Part shown: one piece after another, positions 9,826 to 19,577 of the stretch | Position numbering within the stretch: position 1 is the first letter of the stretch | How the letters are laid out: each line of letters begins with the position of its first letter | Assembly (NCBI RefSeq): GCF_029840635.1 | Contig: NZ_JAOCCU010000001.1 | Coordinates: 124,001-188,000 of the forward strand | Origin: Mitsuaria sp. GD03876 | GTDB lineage: Bacteria; Pseudomonadota; Gammaproteobacteria; Burkholderiales; Burkholderiaceae_C | Reading direction: 5' to 3' | Length of the DNA: 64,000 bases | Made by a program: the position numbers and the translations under genes | The notes under the pieces: model-generated | The model's input: only the letters and a program-made list of their open reading frames with translations | Told to the model about the DNA's origin: nothing | Databases searched by the model: none

Positions 9826-10146
9826 GGGGAACCTCCTGTGCATGTCATGGGTGTCTTCGAGCAGGCGCGCAGCATAGCCACGCCGCGCCGGCACGACCCG
9901 CCCCGTTCGGAATAGGGACCCTTCTCCCTCGGGAGATTCGAGGGACACCACCGCGTCAATGGCTCCTTTGTGTCAGGGGCGCGGGGGCCCGCCGTCAGCC
10001 TCGTGAAAGGCAGCGCCGCGGTTCGAGGGTTAGCCCTTGCGCAATGCTGCGTAAAGGGTTTTACGCTGTCGGCGGCCCCTGCCAGGGCCCCTATATTCCT
10101 GGCTCCACTACAGAGGCACCGGCCACCGGCGCCCACCCTTGCGCCG
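9826..10146. other. 321-bp intergenic region between the MPH-like gene and livG
   Basis: No convincing gene is seen here; the codons upstream of livG ATG 10147 in the same frame do not resemble any ABC ATPase. It must hold divergent promoters. A TATATT hexamer at 10092-10097 could be a -10 element for the liv operon but has no good -35. Confidence 0.5.
10050..10065. promoter_or_regulatory. Palindrome upstream of the liv operon (CGTAAA-N4-TTTACG)
   Basis: A perfect 6-bp inverted repeat with a 4-bp spacer sits 82 bp upstream of the livG start. It is the kind of site a dimeric repressor or activator would bind; the regulator is unknown. It could also form a small hairpin. Confidence 0.4.
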
Positions 10147-10916
10147 ATGAGCAACCTCATCCTGGAGACACGCAAACTGACCAAGGAGTTCAAGGGCTTC
10201 ACCGCCGTGGACTCGGTCGACCTGCAAGTGCAGCGCGGGCACATCCACGCGCTGATCGGCCCCAACGGCGCCGGCAAGACGACCTGCTTCAACCTGCTGA
10301 CGAAGTTCCTGACCCCGACCCGGGGCCAGATCCTGTTCAACGGCGCGGACATCACCGGCGAGAAGCCCGCGCAGATCGCGCGCCGCGGCGTGATCCGCTC
10401 GTTCCAGATCTCGGCGGTGTTCCCCCACCTGACGGTGCTGGAGAACGTGCGCATCGGGCTGCAGCGCTTCACCGGCACCAGCTATCACTTCTGGACCGGC
10501 CTGGCGGGGCTGCGCAAGCTCGACGACCGGGCGCTGGAGCTGCTGGAGCTGGTGGACCTGCGCGACATGGCCGCGCTGCGCGCCGCCGACCTGCCCTACG
10601 GCCGCAAGCGCGCGCTGGAGATCGCCACCACGATGGCGATGGAGCCCGAGCTGATGCTGCTGGACGAGCCCACGCAGGGCATGGGCCACGAGGACGTGGA
10701 CCGCGTCACCGCGCTGATCAAGCGCGTGGCCGAGGGCCGCACCGTGCTGATGGTGGAACACAACATGAAGGTGATCAGCCGCATCGCCGACCGCATCACC
10801 GTGCTGGCGCGCGGCGCCGTGCTGGCCGAAGGCGACTACGCGACCGTCTCCCGGCACCCGAAGGTGCTCGAGGCCTACATGGGCTCCGAGGCCGCCGAGC
10901 TGCAGGGGGCGCATTG

Positions 10917-10917
<1 letters not shown>
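10147..10917 (+). CDS. livG: Branched-chain amino-acid-type ABC transporter ATPase LivG
   Basis: This 256-residue ABC ATPase has Walker A GPNGAGKTT at about residues 38-46, Walker B LMLLDEPTQGM and a signature region LPYGRKRALEIA in the LivG style, plus the D-loop and MVEHNMKV H-loop. It powers uptake together with LivF. The ATG at 10147 is chosen because the family begins a few residues before the first strand. It overlaps livF by one base and heads a five-gene importer set whose ligand is not defined by sequence. Confidence 0.92.
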
Positions 10918-11627
<710 letters not shown>

Positions 11628-11712
11628 CCCGGCGCGACATCCGGATTCCCTTCCGAGCTTCGAGTCTGAAACCCGCGTGGCCCGACGAGGCCGTTAGAAA
11701 AGGAGACAAGCG

Positions 11713-12921
11713 ATGAAGACGACCCTCAAGACCGTTGCCCTGGCCTCGGTGCTGGCCTGCGGCAGCCTCGGCGCGCAGGCGCAGGTGTCGGGCGACGTGG
11801 TCAAGATCGGCATCATCACCGACATGTCCAGCGTCTACGCCGACATCGACGGCGCCGGCGGCGTGGAGGCCATCCGCATGGCCATCGCCGACGCCAAGGG
11901 CATGGTCGCCGGCAAGAAGATCGAGCTGGTCTTCGCCGACCACCAGAACAAGGCCGACGTGGCCGCGTCCAAGGCGCGCGAGTGGTTCGACACGCAAGGC
12001 CTGGACCTGCTGATCGGCGGCACCAACTCCGGCACCAGCCTGGCGATGGCCAAGGTGGCGGCGGAGAAGAAGAAGCCCTTCATCTCGATCGGCGCCGGCA
12101 CCTCGCGCCTGACCAACGAGGAATGCACGCCCTACACCATCCACTACGCCTACGACACGGTGGCCCTGGCCAACGGCACCGGCGCGGCGGTGACCAAGGC
12201 GGGCGGCAAGACCTGGTACTTCCTGACGGCGGACTACGCCTTCGGCACCTCGCTGCAGAGCGACACCTCGGCGGTGGTGACCAAGTCCGGCGGCCAGGTG
12301 CTGGGCGCGGTGAAGCACCCGCTCAACGCGAGCGACTTCTCCTCGTTCCTGCTGCAGGCGCAGAGCTCCAAGGCGCAGATCCTGGGCCTGGCCAACGCCG
12401 GCGGCGACACCATCAACGCGGTCAAGGCGGCCAACGAGTTCGGCATCACCAAGACGATGAAGCTGGCCGGGCTGCTGATGTTCATCAACGACGTGCACTC
12501 GCTGGGCCTCAAGACCACCGAGGGCATGTACCTGACCGACAGCTGGTACTGGAACCAGAGCCCCGAGGCGCGCGCCTGGGCGCGCCGCTTCTTCGAGAAG
12601 ATGAAGCGCATGCCGTCCTCGCTGCAGGCGGCGGACTACTCGGCGGTGTCGCATTACCTGAAGGCGGTCGAGGCGATCAAGGGCGACGACGGCGACAAGG
12701 TCGTGGCGCAGATGAAGGCCACGCCGATCAACGACTTCTACACCAAGGGCACGATCCGCAAGGAAGACGGCCGCGGCGTGCACGACATGTTCCTGCTGCA
12801 GGTGAAGTCGGCCAAGGAGTCCACCGAGCCGTGGGACTACTTCAAGGTCGTGACCCGCATCCCGGGCGACGACGCGTTCACCAAGCTGGCCGACTCCAAG
12901 TGCCCGCTGGTCAAGAAGTGA
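11713..12921 (+). CDS. livK: ABC transporter periplasmic substrate-binding protein, LivK type
   Basis: This 402-residue precursor has a signal peptide (MKTTLKTVALASVLACGSLGAQAQ) with cleavage near AQAQ. The type I periplasmic-binding fold starts VVKIGIITDMSSVYADIDG. Such receptors bind branched-chain amino acids, amides, urea or aromatic acids; the ligand cannot be fixed here. AAAAGGAGA lies just upstream of the ATG. The order G-F-K-H-M is unusual only in having the ATPases first. A strong stem-loop follows the gene. Confidence 0.9.
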   Translation: MKTTLKTVALASVLACGSLGAQAQVSGDVVKIGIITDMSSVYADIDGAGGVEAIRMAIADAKGMVAGKKIELVFADHQNKADVAASKAREWFDTQGLDLLIGGTNSGTSLAMAKVAAEKKKPFISIGAGTSRLTNEECTPYTIHYAYDTVALANGTGAAVTKAGGKTWYFLTADYAFGTSLQSDTSAVVTKSGGQVLGAVKHPLNASDFSSFLLQAQSSKAQILGLANAGGDTINAVKAANEFGITKTMKLAGLLMFINDVHSLGLKTTEGMYLTDSWYWNQSPEARAWARRFFEKMKRMPSSLQAADYSAVSHYLKAVEAIKGDDGDKVVAQMKATPINDFYTKGTIRKEDGRGVHDMFLLQVKSAKESTEPWDYFKVVTRIPGDDAFTKLADSKCPLVKK

Positions 12922-12932
12922 TGACCTGATCC

Positions 12933-12970
12933 GCGCCGCGCGCGCCCGCCGATGCGGGACCGCGCGGCGC
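12933..12970 (+). terminator. GC-rich stem-loop between livK and livH
   Basis: Nine-bp perfect arms (12933-12941 and 12962-12970) enclose a 20-base loop. No T-run follows. Hairpins at this place, just after a binding-protein gene, commonly protect its mRNA and reduce read-through into the permease genes, giving more receptor than channel. Confidence 0.45.
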
Positions 12971-12996
12971 CCTGAACCGTAGGAAGAGCGACCCTT

Positions 12997-13884
12997 ATGT
13001 CTGAGGTCTTCGGAGTTCCATTGCCGGCACTGCTGGGCCAGCTGCTGCTGGGCCTGGTGAACGGCTCGTTCTACGCGATGCTGTCGCTGGGGCTGGCGGT
13101 GATCTTCGGCATGCTGAACATCATCAACTTCGCCCACGGGGCGCTCTACATGATGGGCGCGTTCCTGGCGTGGATGGGGCTGGAGTACTTCGGCATCAAC
13201 TACTGGGCGATGCTCCTGATCGCGCCGCTGATCGTGGGCGTGTTCGGGCTGGTGATCGAGCGGCTGCTGCTGCAGTGGCTCTACAAGCTGGACCACCTGT
13301 ACGGGCTGCTGCTGACCTTCGGGCTGACGCTGGTGATCGAGGGCGTGTTCCGCTCCTTCTTCGGCGTGGGCGGGCAGCCGTACTCGGCGCCGGAGGCGCT
13401 GTCGGGCGCGACCAACCTGGGCTTCATGATCCTGCCCAACTACCGGGCGTGGGTGGTGGTGGCCTCGCTGGTGGTGTGCCTGGGGGTGTGGGTGCTGATC
13501 GAGAAGACCTCGCTGGGCGCGACGCTGCGCGCGGGCACGGAGAACCCGAAGCTGGTGCAGGCCTTCGGCGTGAACGTGCCGCGGCTGGTGACGCTGACCT
13601 ACGCGGGCGGCGTGGCGCTGGCGGGGTTCGCCGGCGTGCTGGCGGCGCCGATCCTGCAGGTGAATTCGCTGATGGGCTCCAACCTGATCATCGTCGTCTT
13701 CGCGGTGGTGGTGATCGGGGGCATGGGCTCGATCCTGGGCTCGATCCTGACCGGCCTGGGCCTGGGCGTGATCGAGGGGCTGACCAAGGTCTTCTATCCG
13801 GAGGGCTCCAACACCGTGGTGTTCGTCATCATGGCGGCGGTGCTGCTGGTGCGTCCCGCCGGCCTGTTCGGCAAAGAGAAATGA
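12997..13884 (+). CDS. livH: Branched-chain amino-acid-type ABC permease LivH
   Basis: This 295-residue integral membrane protein has about eight hydrophobic segments. It carries the LivH-type beginning LLLGLVNGSFYAMLSLGLAVIFGMLNIINFAHGALYM and the late motif VIGGMGSILGSILTGLGLG. It forms the inner-membrane channel with LivM. The stop overlaps the livM start (ATGA). Length and topology match the family. Confidence 0.93.
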   Translation: MSEVFGVPLPALLGQLLLGLVNGSFYAMLSLGLAVIFGMLNIINFAHGALYMMGAFLAWMGLEYFGINYWAMLLIAPLIVGVFGLVIERLLLQWLYKLDHLYGLLLTFGLTLVIEGVFRSFFGVGGQPYSAPEALSGATNLGFMILPNYRAWVVVASLVVCLGVWVLIEKTSLGATLRAGTENPKLVQAFGVNVPRLVTLTYAGGVALAGFAGVLAAPILQVNSLMGSNLIIVVFAVVVIGGMGSILGSILTGLGLGVIEGLTKVFYPEGSNTVVFVIMAAVLLVRPAGLFGKEK

Positions 13885-14858
13885 ACAAGAAACCGCTGGG
13901 CTACGGGGCCCTGTTCGTCGGCATCGCGCTGCTGCCGCTGCTGGGCGTGTACCCGATCTTCGCGATGAAGGTGATGTGCTACGCGCTGTTCGCGTGCGCC
14001 TTCAACCTGCTGATCGGCTTCACCGGGCTCTTGAGCTTCGGGCACGCGGCCTTCCTGGGCGCGGCGGCCTACGGCGCGGGTCACGCGCTGAAGGTCTGGG
14101 GTTTCCCGCCGCTGCTGGGGATCGCCTTCGGCACGCTGATGGCGGCGGTCGCGGGGCTGGTGTTCGGGCTGCTGGCGATCCGGCGTTCGGGGATCTATTT
14201 CTCGATGATCACGCTGGCGCTGGCGCAGATGCTGTTCTTCTACTTCCTGCAGGCGCCGTTCACCGGCGGCGAGGACGGCTTGCAGTCGGTGCCGCGCGGC
14301 AGCCTGCTGGGCATCAACCTGGAGAACGACACGGCGCTGTACTACCTGGTGCTGGCGGTGTTCGTGTTCGGGTTCTGGCTGATCTACCGGACGGTGCATT
14401 CGCCGTTCGGGCAGGTGCTGACGTCGATCCGCGAGAACGAGGCGCGCGCGACCTCGCTGGGTTACGACGCGGCGCGCTTCAAGCTGATGGCGTTCGTGAT
14501 CTCGGCGGCGCTGGCGGGGCTGGCGGGGGCGACCAAGACGCTGGTGCTGGGCTTCGCGACGCTGACGGACGCGGTCTGGACGACGTCCGGCCTGGTGATC
14601 TTGATGACGCTGGTGGGCGGCATGGGGACGATGGTGGGGCCGATCGTGGGGGCGCTGGTGATCATCGCCCTGGAGAACAAGATCGGCGACCTGGGCCAGT
14701 GGCTGGCCAACGTGACGGGGGTGCAGTGGTTCACCGGGCTGGGCGAATCGGTCAGCCTGGTCACCGGGATGATCTTCATCCTGTGCGTGCTGGCGTTCCG
14801 CCGCGGCCTGGTGGGCGAGGCGGGGGCGCTGGTGGAGCGGTTCAGGAAGGGTGCTTGA
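13881..14858 (+). CDS. livM: Branched-chain amino-acid-type ABC permease LivM
   Basis: This 325-residue membrane protein has the family patterns CYALFACAFNLLIGFTGLLSFGHAAFLG and LVGGMGTMVGPIVGALVI. It pairs with LivH in the importer. It starts four bases before the livH stop and is the last gene of the cluster. Its end overlaps the convergent PIN-domain gene by 17 bp, so termination must occur inside that gene. Confidence 0.93.
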   Translation: MNKKPLGYGALFVGIALLPLLGVYPIFAMKVMCYALFACAFNLLIGFTGLLSFGHAAFLGAAAYGAGHALKVWGFPPLLGIAFGTLMAAVAGLVFGLLAIRRSGIYFSMITLALAQMLFFYFLQAPFTGGEDGLQSVPRGSLLGINLENDTALYYLVLAVFVFGFWLIYRTVHSPFGQVLTSIRENEARATSLGYDAARFKLMAFVISAALAGLAGATKTLVLGFATLTDAVWTTSGLVILMTLVGGMGTMVGPIVGALVIIALENKIGDLGQWLANVTGVQWFTGLGESVSLVTGMIFILCVLAFRRGLVGEAGALVERFRKGA

Positions 14859-15447
14859 CCCCGGGGCCGAACACCTTGATGAAGGCCTTGTGTTTCGCGG
14901 CACGCCAGGCCTGCGGCAGATCCCCGTTGCGTTCGAGGGCTTCGTAGATCTCTCGGACGAGATCGTTGTCGATCATCTTCGCCGTACGCAGCTTGGCCAG
15001 CAGCTCATGTCCGTGCATCACCTCGATGCCAAATGTGTTGGCCAGGTCGTGCATGGCCAGGTCGTCGGTCACGACGGCAGCCTGGTGTACTTGGCCGAAA
15101 GCCAGGACACGGCAATCGACCCGACTCGGCGGCGTACGGCCCCTCGACGTGAAGCTCATGACCTCCTCGATGACCCAGTCGTAGAGGAACTTGGCTGTCA
15201 TGTCCAGTTCCAGTTGCTCTGGCCTGGACAACCGGACGGCCTGCGCCAAACGTTCGGCAGCGGCACCTTCATCGGTTGAGAACCAGGGAAACAGGTGGCG
15301 CAAGCGGCCGCTGCGCAACACCTCATGCTCGACATCGGACAACACCGTCAGCACGTACTGCTTTTGCCCGAACGCGACGCCCAGTAGCGGTTTCACGCGT
15401 CGCGCGAGACGCAAGTACGCGCAGGTATCGAGCAACAGTAGCGTCAA
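14842..15447 (-). CDS. PIN-domain-like protein, putative toxin of a TA pair
   Basis: This 201-residue protein begins LLLLDTCAYLRLA, with an acidic residue (Asp7) at the end of the first strand. It later has VDCRVLAFGQVHQAAVVTDDLAMHDLANTFGIEV, the pattern of acidic residues seen in PIN ribonucleases. It starts 6 bases after the stop of an XRE-ImmA/IrrE gene, so the two form an operon. COG2856 (XRE-ImmA/IrrE) genes paired with PIN-like partners are a recognised toxin-antitoxin layout, and RosmerTA defence loci have a similar antitoxin. PIN assignment is from pattern reading only, and toxicity is inference. Confidence 0.7.
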   Translation of the reverse strand: MTLLLLDTCAYLRLARRVKPLLGVAFGQKQYVLTVLSDVEHEVLRSGRLRHLFPWFSTDEGAAAERLAQAVRLSRPEQLELDMTAKFLYDWVIEEVMSFTSRGRTPPSRVDCRVLAFGQVHQAAVVTDDLAMHDLANTFGIEVMHGHELLAKLRTAKMIDNDLVREIYEALERNGDLPQAWRAAKHKAFIKVFGPGVKHPS

Positions 15448-15453
15448 AGGCGT

Positions 15454-16581
15454 TTACCTCGTCAGCACTGCGTGGAGGGCCGTCGCGTCAGCCAACGGCA
15501 GGTCCAGGATCTGCTGCAGATACGCGGGCCCGATGTCGTGCGCCTTCAACATCCGCTGGAGCGAAGGGAAGAACTCGCTTCGGAAGACGTTCTGAGCCGC
15601 GGCCAGGTAGGCGCCCGGGTCGGGAGGAGCCGTGCCGAAGAGGTCTTGCGCGACGGTCCTGCCTCGTACGGCACTGCGCACGGCGTGGATGTCGGCTCCC
15701 TCGTTCAGCGCCAGGGGCCTGAGACCGTGCGCCTTGGCGAATGCCTGGGCCTGGCAATAGACGGTGAACAGCGAAATCTCATGCGCGGTCGCATGTCGCA
15801 TCAATGCCGCGACGACGTCCGCCTTGCGTCTGGCGGAGTTCGCTTCCCGCCATGCCCGTTCGGCGAGGGCTTGCGGAAACAGCAGGGCACCGGCAAAGGC
15901 GTCCGCGAAGTCTTCTCCCTCGTCGGAGCCGGCCAAGGGCGGCGTGTAGACATGCGCCAGCTCATGCGCCATCCAGAACTTGAAGTCCTCGATCCGCGCG
16001 TCGATATTCAAGTAAATGAACGTCACGCGCGTGGCCGGCAGCAGGATGTGGAGCGCGTTTTCATGGCGGCTCTTCTCGCCCCAGAGCACGGGCACGAGGA
16101 ATGCGTCGTTCGCGGCGAACTCGCTGATCAGCACCGAGTACGCCAGTCTGGCGTCTTGCCCGATTCCGAGCTTGGCCCGCGTTTGCGCGACCGCTCGTTG
16201 GAGGTCCGCGTAGTCGGTACTCGGGTTGGGCAACTCGGTGCGCAATGCCCGGAGCTCAGGCAACGACGGGACCAGCGCTCGTAGCAGCTTGCCTCGCGTC
16301 ACTGCATCGTCAACGTGCTGCTGTGTCGTCTTCGTCGCCGCTCGCTTGCGGAAGGCCACGACCGGACGATCAGGATCTTCGGCCTTGACCAATTGCCCCA
16401 GCGACAGCCGAAGCGTCGTCGCGAGCTTCAACAACTTGTCTGGTCGAGGAAGACCCTCTCCCTTCAACCACAACGTCACCGCCTGAGCCGAGACGCCAAG
16501 CGATTCGGCGAGCTGCTTTTGAGTCCACCCCTTTTGCGCGAGTGCGGCCTTGATGTTCTCGCTGTGGACAACCTTGTGCAT
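15454..16581 (-). CDS. XRE-family HTH plus ImmA/IrrE metallopeptidase protein, putative antitoxin/regulator
   Basis: This 375-residue, two-domain protein has an XRE helix-turn-helix at about residues 8-62 (KGWTQKQLAESLGVSAQAVTLW). The ImmA/IrrE-type peptidase domain contains the zinc motif HELAH at 206-210 and a later EDFADAFAGALLFP segment that can supply the third ligand. The start at 16581 places the HTH at the N-terminus. It precedes the PIN-like gene by 6 bases. The family role is to repress the operon and to be cleaved, or to cleave a partner, under stress. Base composition here is less GC-biased than in flanking ubiA and livM, suggesting acquisition by transfer. Confidence 0.85.
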   Translation of the reverse strand: MHKVVHSENIKAALAQKGWTQKQLAESLGVSAQAVTLWLKGEGLPRPDKLLKLATTLRLSLGQLVKAEDPDRPVVAFRKRAATKTTQQHVDDAVTRGKLLRALVPSLPELRALRTELPNPSTDYADLQRAVAQTRAKLGIGQDARLAYSVLISEFAANDAFLVPVLWGEKSRHENALHILLPATRVTFIYLNIDARIEDFKFWMAHELAHVYTPPLAGSDEGEDFADAFAGALLFPQALAERAWREANSARRKADVVAALMRHATAHEISLFTVYCQAQAFAKAHGLRPLALNEGADIHAVRSAVRGRTVAQDLFGTAPPDPGAYLAAAQNVFRSEFFPSLQRMLKAHDIGPAYLQQILDLPLADATALHAVLTR

Positions 16582-16624
16582 AGAGGGTGGATTGTCGGTG
16601 GATATTGTTTGGCAATCAAGTTTT

Positions 16625-16636
16625 TTCAAGTTTGAA
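16625..16636. promoter_or_regulatory. Operator/promoter region of the XRE-PIN pair
   Basis: An inverted repeat TTCAA-GT-TTGAA lies 44 bp before the start of the XRE gene. Read on the minus strand, TTGAAA at its edge makes a good -35, with a weak AATATC -10 seventeen bases on. The AACTTGA half-site recurs once more just downstream. This AT-rich stretch stands out from the surrounding GC-rich DNA and fits autorepression by the XRE domain. Confidence 0.5.
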
Positions 16637-16716
16637 GTCCGTGTGTGCGTGAACGGCGCGGTGTGGTGCGGTGATGCGCTGGTTTGGAGATGTTCTTGAA
16701 AGCGACAATCCCCGCC

Positions 16717-17634
16717 ATGACTCCCGCCGCCCCCTCTCCCGTCGCGCCGTCGCGTCTGTCGCTCTACCTGAACCTGATCCGCTGGGACCGGCCGGCCGGC
16801 ACCTACCTGCTGCTGTGGCCGACGCTGTCGGCGCTGTGGATGGCCGCCGACGGCTGGCCGGGCTGGCACCTGCTGCTGGTCTTCACGATTGGCACCTTCC
16901 TGATGCGCAGCGCCGGCTGCGCCGTCAACGACGTCGCCGACCGCGACTTCGACAAGCACGTCAAACGCACCGCCCAGCGCCCCGTCACCGCGGGCCTGAT
17001 CACCGTGAAACAGGCGCTGACGCTCGGCGCGGTGCTGGCGCTGGTCGCCTTCGCGCTGGTGCTCACCACCAATCCGCCGACCATCCTGCTGTCCTTCGCC
17101 GCGCTCGCGGTGACCCTGCTCTACCCGTTCACCAAGCGCTGGATCTCGATGCCGCAGGCGGTGCTGGGCGTGGCGTTCTCGTTCGGCATCCCGATGGCCT
17201 TCGCCGCGGCCCAGGGCGGCCGCGAATGGAGCCTGCAGGCGATCGCCGCGTCGGTGCCGCTGTCCGCCTGGGGGCTGCTGGTCGCCAACCAGTGCTGGGT
17301 GCTGGCCTACGACACCGAGTACGCGATGGTCGACCGCGACGACGACATCCGCATCGGCATCCAGACCTCGGCGCTGACGCTGGGGCGCTTCGACGTCATC
17401 GGCGTGATGGCCTTCTACGTCGTCTTCCTGGCGCTGTGGGCGGCGCTGGGGCTGAAGCTGGGCATGGGTCACTGGTTCCTGGCCGGCCTGGCCGTCGCGG
17501 CGGCGCAGGTGGTGTGGCACTACACGCTGATCAAGGACCGCACCCGCGAGGGCTGCTTCAAGGCCTTCCGCGAGAACCACTGGGTCGGCTTCGCGATCTT
17601 CGCCGGCACGGTGGCCGACCTGGCACTGCGCTGA
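16717..17634 (+). CDS. ubiA: 4-hydroxybenzoate polyprenyltransferase
   Basis: This 305-residue inner-membrane prenyltransferase attaches the polyprenyl tail to 4-hydroxybenzoate in ubiquinone synthesis. The two Asp-rich motifs are present: NDVADRDFD and, later, [12 protein letters not shown]. It also has YPFTKRW and several hydrophobic helices. The ATG at 16717 is preferred over an upstream TTG in frame. ubiC, which makes its substrate, is 2 kb away on the other strand. It is convergent with, and directly abuts, the DUF4337 gene. Confidence 0.95.
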   Translation: MTPAAPSPVAPSRLSLYLNLIRWDRPAGTYLLLWPTLSALWMAADGWPGWHLLLVFTIGTFLMRSAGCAVNDVADRDFDKHVKRTAQRPVTAGLITVKQALTLGAVLALVAFALVLTTNPPTILLSFAALAVTLLYPFTKRWISMPQAVLGVAFSFGIPMAFAAAQGGREWSLQAIAASVPLSAWGLLVANQCWVLAYDTEYAMVDRDDDIRIGIQTSALTLGRFDVIGVMAFYVVFLALWAALGLKLGMGHWFLAGLAVAAAQVVWHYTLIKDRTREGCFKAFRENHWVGFAIFAGTVADLALR

Positions 17635-18249
17635 TCAGGACAGCAGCCGCACGATCATGTCCGGGTGCAGCGGCCAGCCGGCCAGGCCGGCCAGCCCCAT
17701 CAGCACGCCGAAGCCGGTCGGCACCATGGCCACCGCGAACAGCGCCCACATCTGCGTCAGCGCGGTGATCGCCAGCATCGCGATCGCGATGGCGAGCAGC
17801 GCGTCGGACAGGTCGAACTGGTCGTCGCGGAAGTTGAGCGCGTCGTAGCGCTGCTGGTCGGACTCGGCCTGCTTGCGCAGCTCGTCCTTCTTGGCGGACT
17901 GCTCGGCGACGAGCGTCTCGTAGCGCGCGATCGCCTGCTGGTAGCCCTCGGCCGCCGAGGCGGGGGCGCCGACGGCCTGCAGCTTCAGCTGCGTCAGCGT
18001 GGCCTTGGCGACCTCCTCGCGGGCGTTGCGCGCCTGGTAGAAGGCCCAGTGGTCGATCTTGTCGGCCTGCGCCTGCTGCATGCCCTGGCCGATGTTGTCG
18101 TCCTTGATCTTGCAGATGCCCATGAAGGTCGCCAGCAGCGCGACCGTCACCGCGACCGCCACGTTCAGCCGCGACTGCGGCGGCGGCGCCTCCGGCCGGT
18201 CGATGGCCTGGCGGGCGTTCTCGATCAGTTCTTCGGGGTCGATGTCCAT
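17635..18249 (-). CDS. DUF4337 family membrane protein
   Basis: This 204-residue protein has an acidic N-terminus (MDIDPEELIENARQAIDRP) and one hydrophobic helix at about 30-48. A long charged coiled-coil-like stretch (ARNAREEVAKATLTQLKLQA to ~150) follows, and two C-terminal hydrophobic helices. This is the architecture of DUF4337 proteins, whose function is unknown. Its stop codon abuts the ubiA stop. It is 92 bp downstream of the HPP-CBS gene on the same strand but separated by a probable promoter gap. Confidence 0.78.
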   Translation of the reverse strand: MDIDPEELIENARQAIDRPEAPPPQSRLNVAVAVTVALLATFMGICKIKDDNIGQGMQQAQADKIDHWAFYQARNAREEVAKATLTQLKLQAVGAPASAAEGYQQAIARYETLVAEQSAKKDELRKQAESDQQRYDALNFRDDQFDLSDALLAIAIAMLAITALTQMWALFAVAMVPTGFGVLMGLAGLAGWPLHPDMIVRLLS

Positions 18250-18341
18250 CGGCTCGGCTCGGGGCAAGGGGAACGGCCGGCCGCGCGCGGCCGGAGCCGG
18301 CGCAGCATAGCGAGCAAAGCTGAGCGGGACCTGTACGCGGC

Positions 18342-19541
18342 CTACAACCGCTCCATCCTCGCCAGCGCCGCCACCAGGTCCGACTGGGTCAGGATGCCCA
18401 CCAGCCGGGCCTCGTCGCCGACGATCGGGATGTGGTGATGTCCGGTCGCCGCGAACATCGGCACCAGGTCCGCCAGCGGCCGCTCCGCGCTGGCCACCCG
18501 CACCTGCCGGCTCATGATCTGGCCGACCACCTCCGGCTTGTCGCTGTGCGTCCCCGGCGACCGCTGGATCAGCTGCCGCAGCCGCGCCGGCCAGTCCGCG
18601 TGCACGTCCAGCGACGCGCCCCGCATGAAGTCCGCCAGCGTCACGATGCCCACCACCCGCCGCGCCCGGTCCACCACCGGCAGCGCCTTGATGTGGTGCT
18701 CCCGCAGCAGCGACCAGGCCTCCTGCAGCGGCGTGCCCCACTCCGCCACCTTCACGTCGCGGGACATCACGTCCTCGCAGCGCAGCGTCGTCATCCGCCG
18801 GCGCGCCGCCAGCAGCCCCGCCTCGTCGACGATCGCCTGCAGGTCGTCGCGCGGGATGTCCAGCACCTGGTTGTAATGCGCCAGCACCGTCTCCAGGTCG
18901 GCGCCGCTGAAGGCCGTCGCCTCGCCCGCCGGGCCGCGCGCGGCCACCGCCGGCGCCGCGACCTGCGGGTGCGGGTACTTGCGGCCGGTCACCCCGTTGT
19001 AGGCCATGCCCGCCGCGACCATCAGCACCGAGTTCAACAGCACCGGATCGAGCGCGAAATGCCAGTCGTGCACGCCGCTGAGCACCATCAGCAGCGCCGC
19101 GGCGCCGCCGGGTGGATGCAGGCAGCGCAGCAGGAACATCAGCCCGATCGCGCCGCCGACGGCGATCGCCGCGGCCAGCTCCGGCACGCTGCCGAACAGG
19201 TGCACGCAGGCGACGCCGACCAGCGCCGAGGCCGTGTTGCCCATCACCACCGACCACGGCTGCGCCAGCGGGCTGGCCGGCACGCCGAACACCAGCACCG
19301 CGCTCGCGCCCAGCGGCGCGACCAGCCACGGCACGCCCGGCGCGTGGCGCGACAGCCACTCGGTCAGCACCGCCGTCAGCAACAGCCCGGCGATCGCGCC
19401 GGCCACCACGCGCAGCCGTTCGCGCGCGTCCACGCGCATCGGCGCCGGGCGCAGCGCCAGCAGCCAGCGCCGCAATCCCGCCGTCCACCGCGACGCGGCG
19501 GCGGGCTGCGGGGAAGGGGAGGAAGGACTCGGATCAGGCAT
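18342..19541 (-). CDS. HPP-family membrane protein with two CBS domains
   Basis: This 399-residue protein has an N-terminal part with four or more hydrophobic segments carrying the HPP motif (LRCLHPPGGAAAL). The C-terminal half has two CBS repeats, ending near THSDKPEVVGQIMSRQVRVASAERPLADLVPMF and HIPIVGDEARLVGILTQSDLVAAL. CBS pairs bind adenosine nucleotides, so activity is likely tuned by energy state. HPP proteins have been linked to nitrite transport in plants and cyanobacteria; the role here is unknown. It starts 36 bp after ubiC and may be co-transcribed. Confidence 0.85.
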   Translation of the reverse strand: MPDPSPSSPSPQPAAASRWTAGLRRWLLALRPAPMRVDARERLRVVAGAIAGLLLTAVLTEWLSRHAPGVPWLVAPLGASAVLVFGVPASPLAQPWSVVMGNTASALVGVACVHLFGSVPELAAAIAVGGAIGLMFLLRCLHPPGGAAALLMVLSGVHDWHFALDPVLLNSVLMVAAGMAYNGVTGRKYPHPQVAAPAVAARGPAGEATAFSGADLETVLAHYNQVLDIPRDDLQAIVDEAGLLAARRRMTTLRCEDVMSRDVKVAEWGTPLQEAWSLLREHHIKALPVVDRARRVVGIVTLADFMRGASLDVHADWPARLRQLIQRSPGTHSDKPEVVGQIMSRQVRVASAERPLADLVPMFAATGHHHIPIVGDEARLVGILTQSDLVAALARMERL

Positions 19542-19577
19542 GGGAACTCCGAAGGCGCCTGGCGCGCGCCGCCGCGG

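Noticed and set aside
16684-16716. TTG start 33 bp upstream for ubiA
   Set aside because: The family normally starts a short distance before the [15 protein letters not shown] stretch, and the ATG at 16717 suits it.
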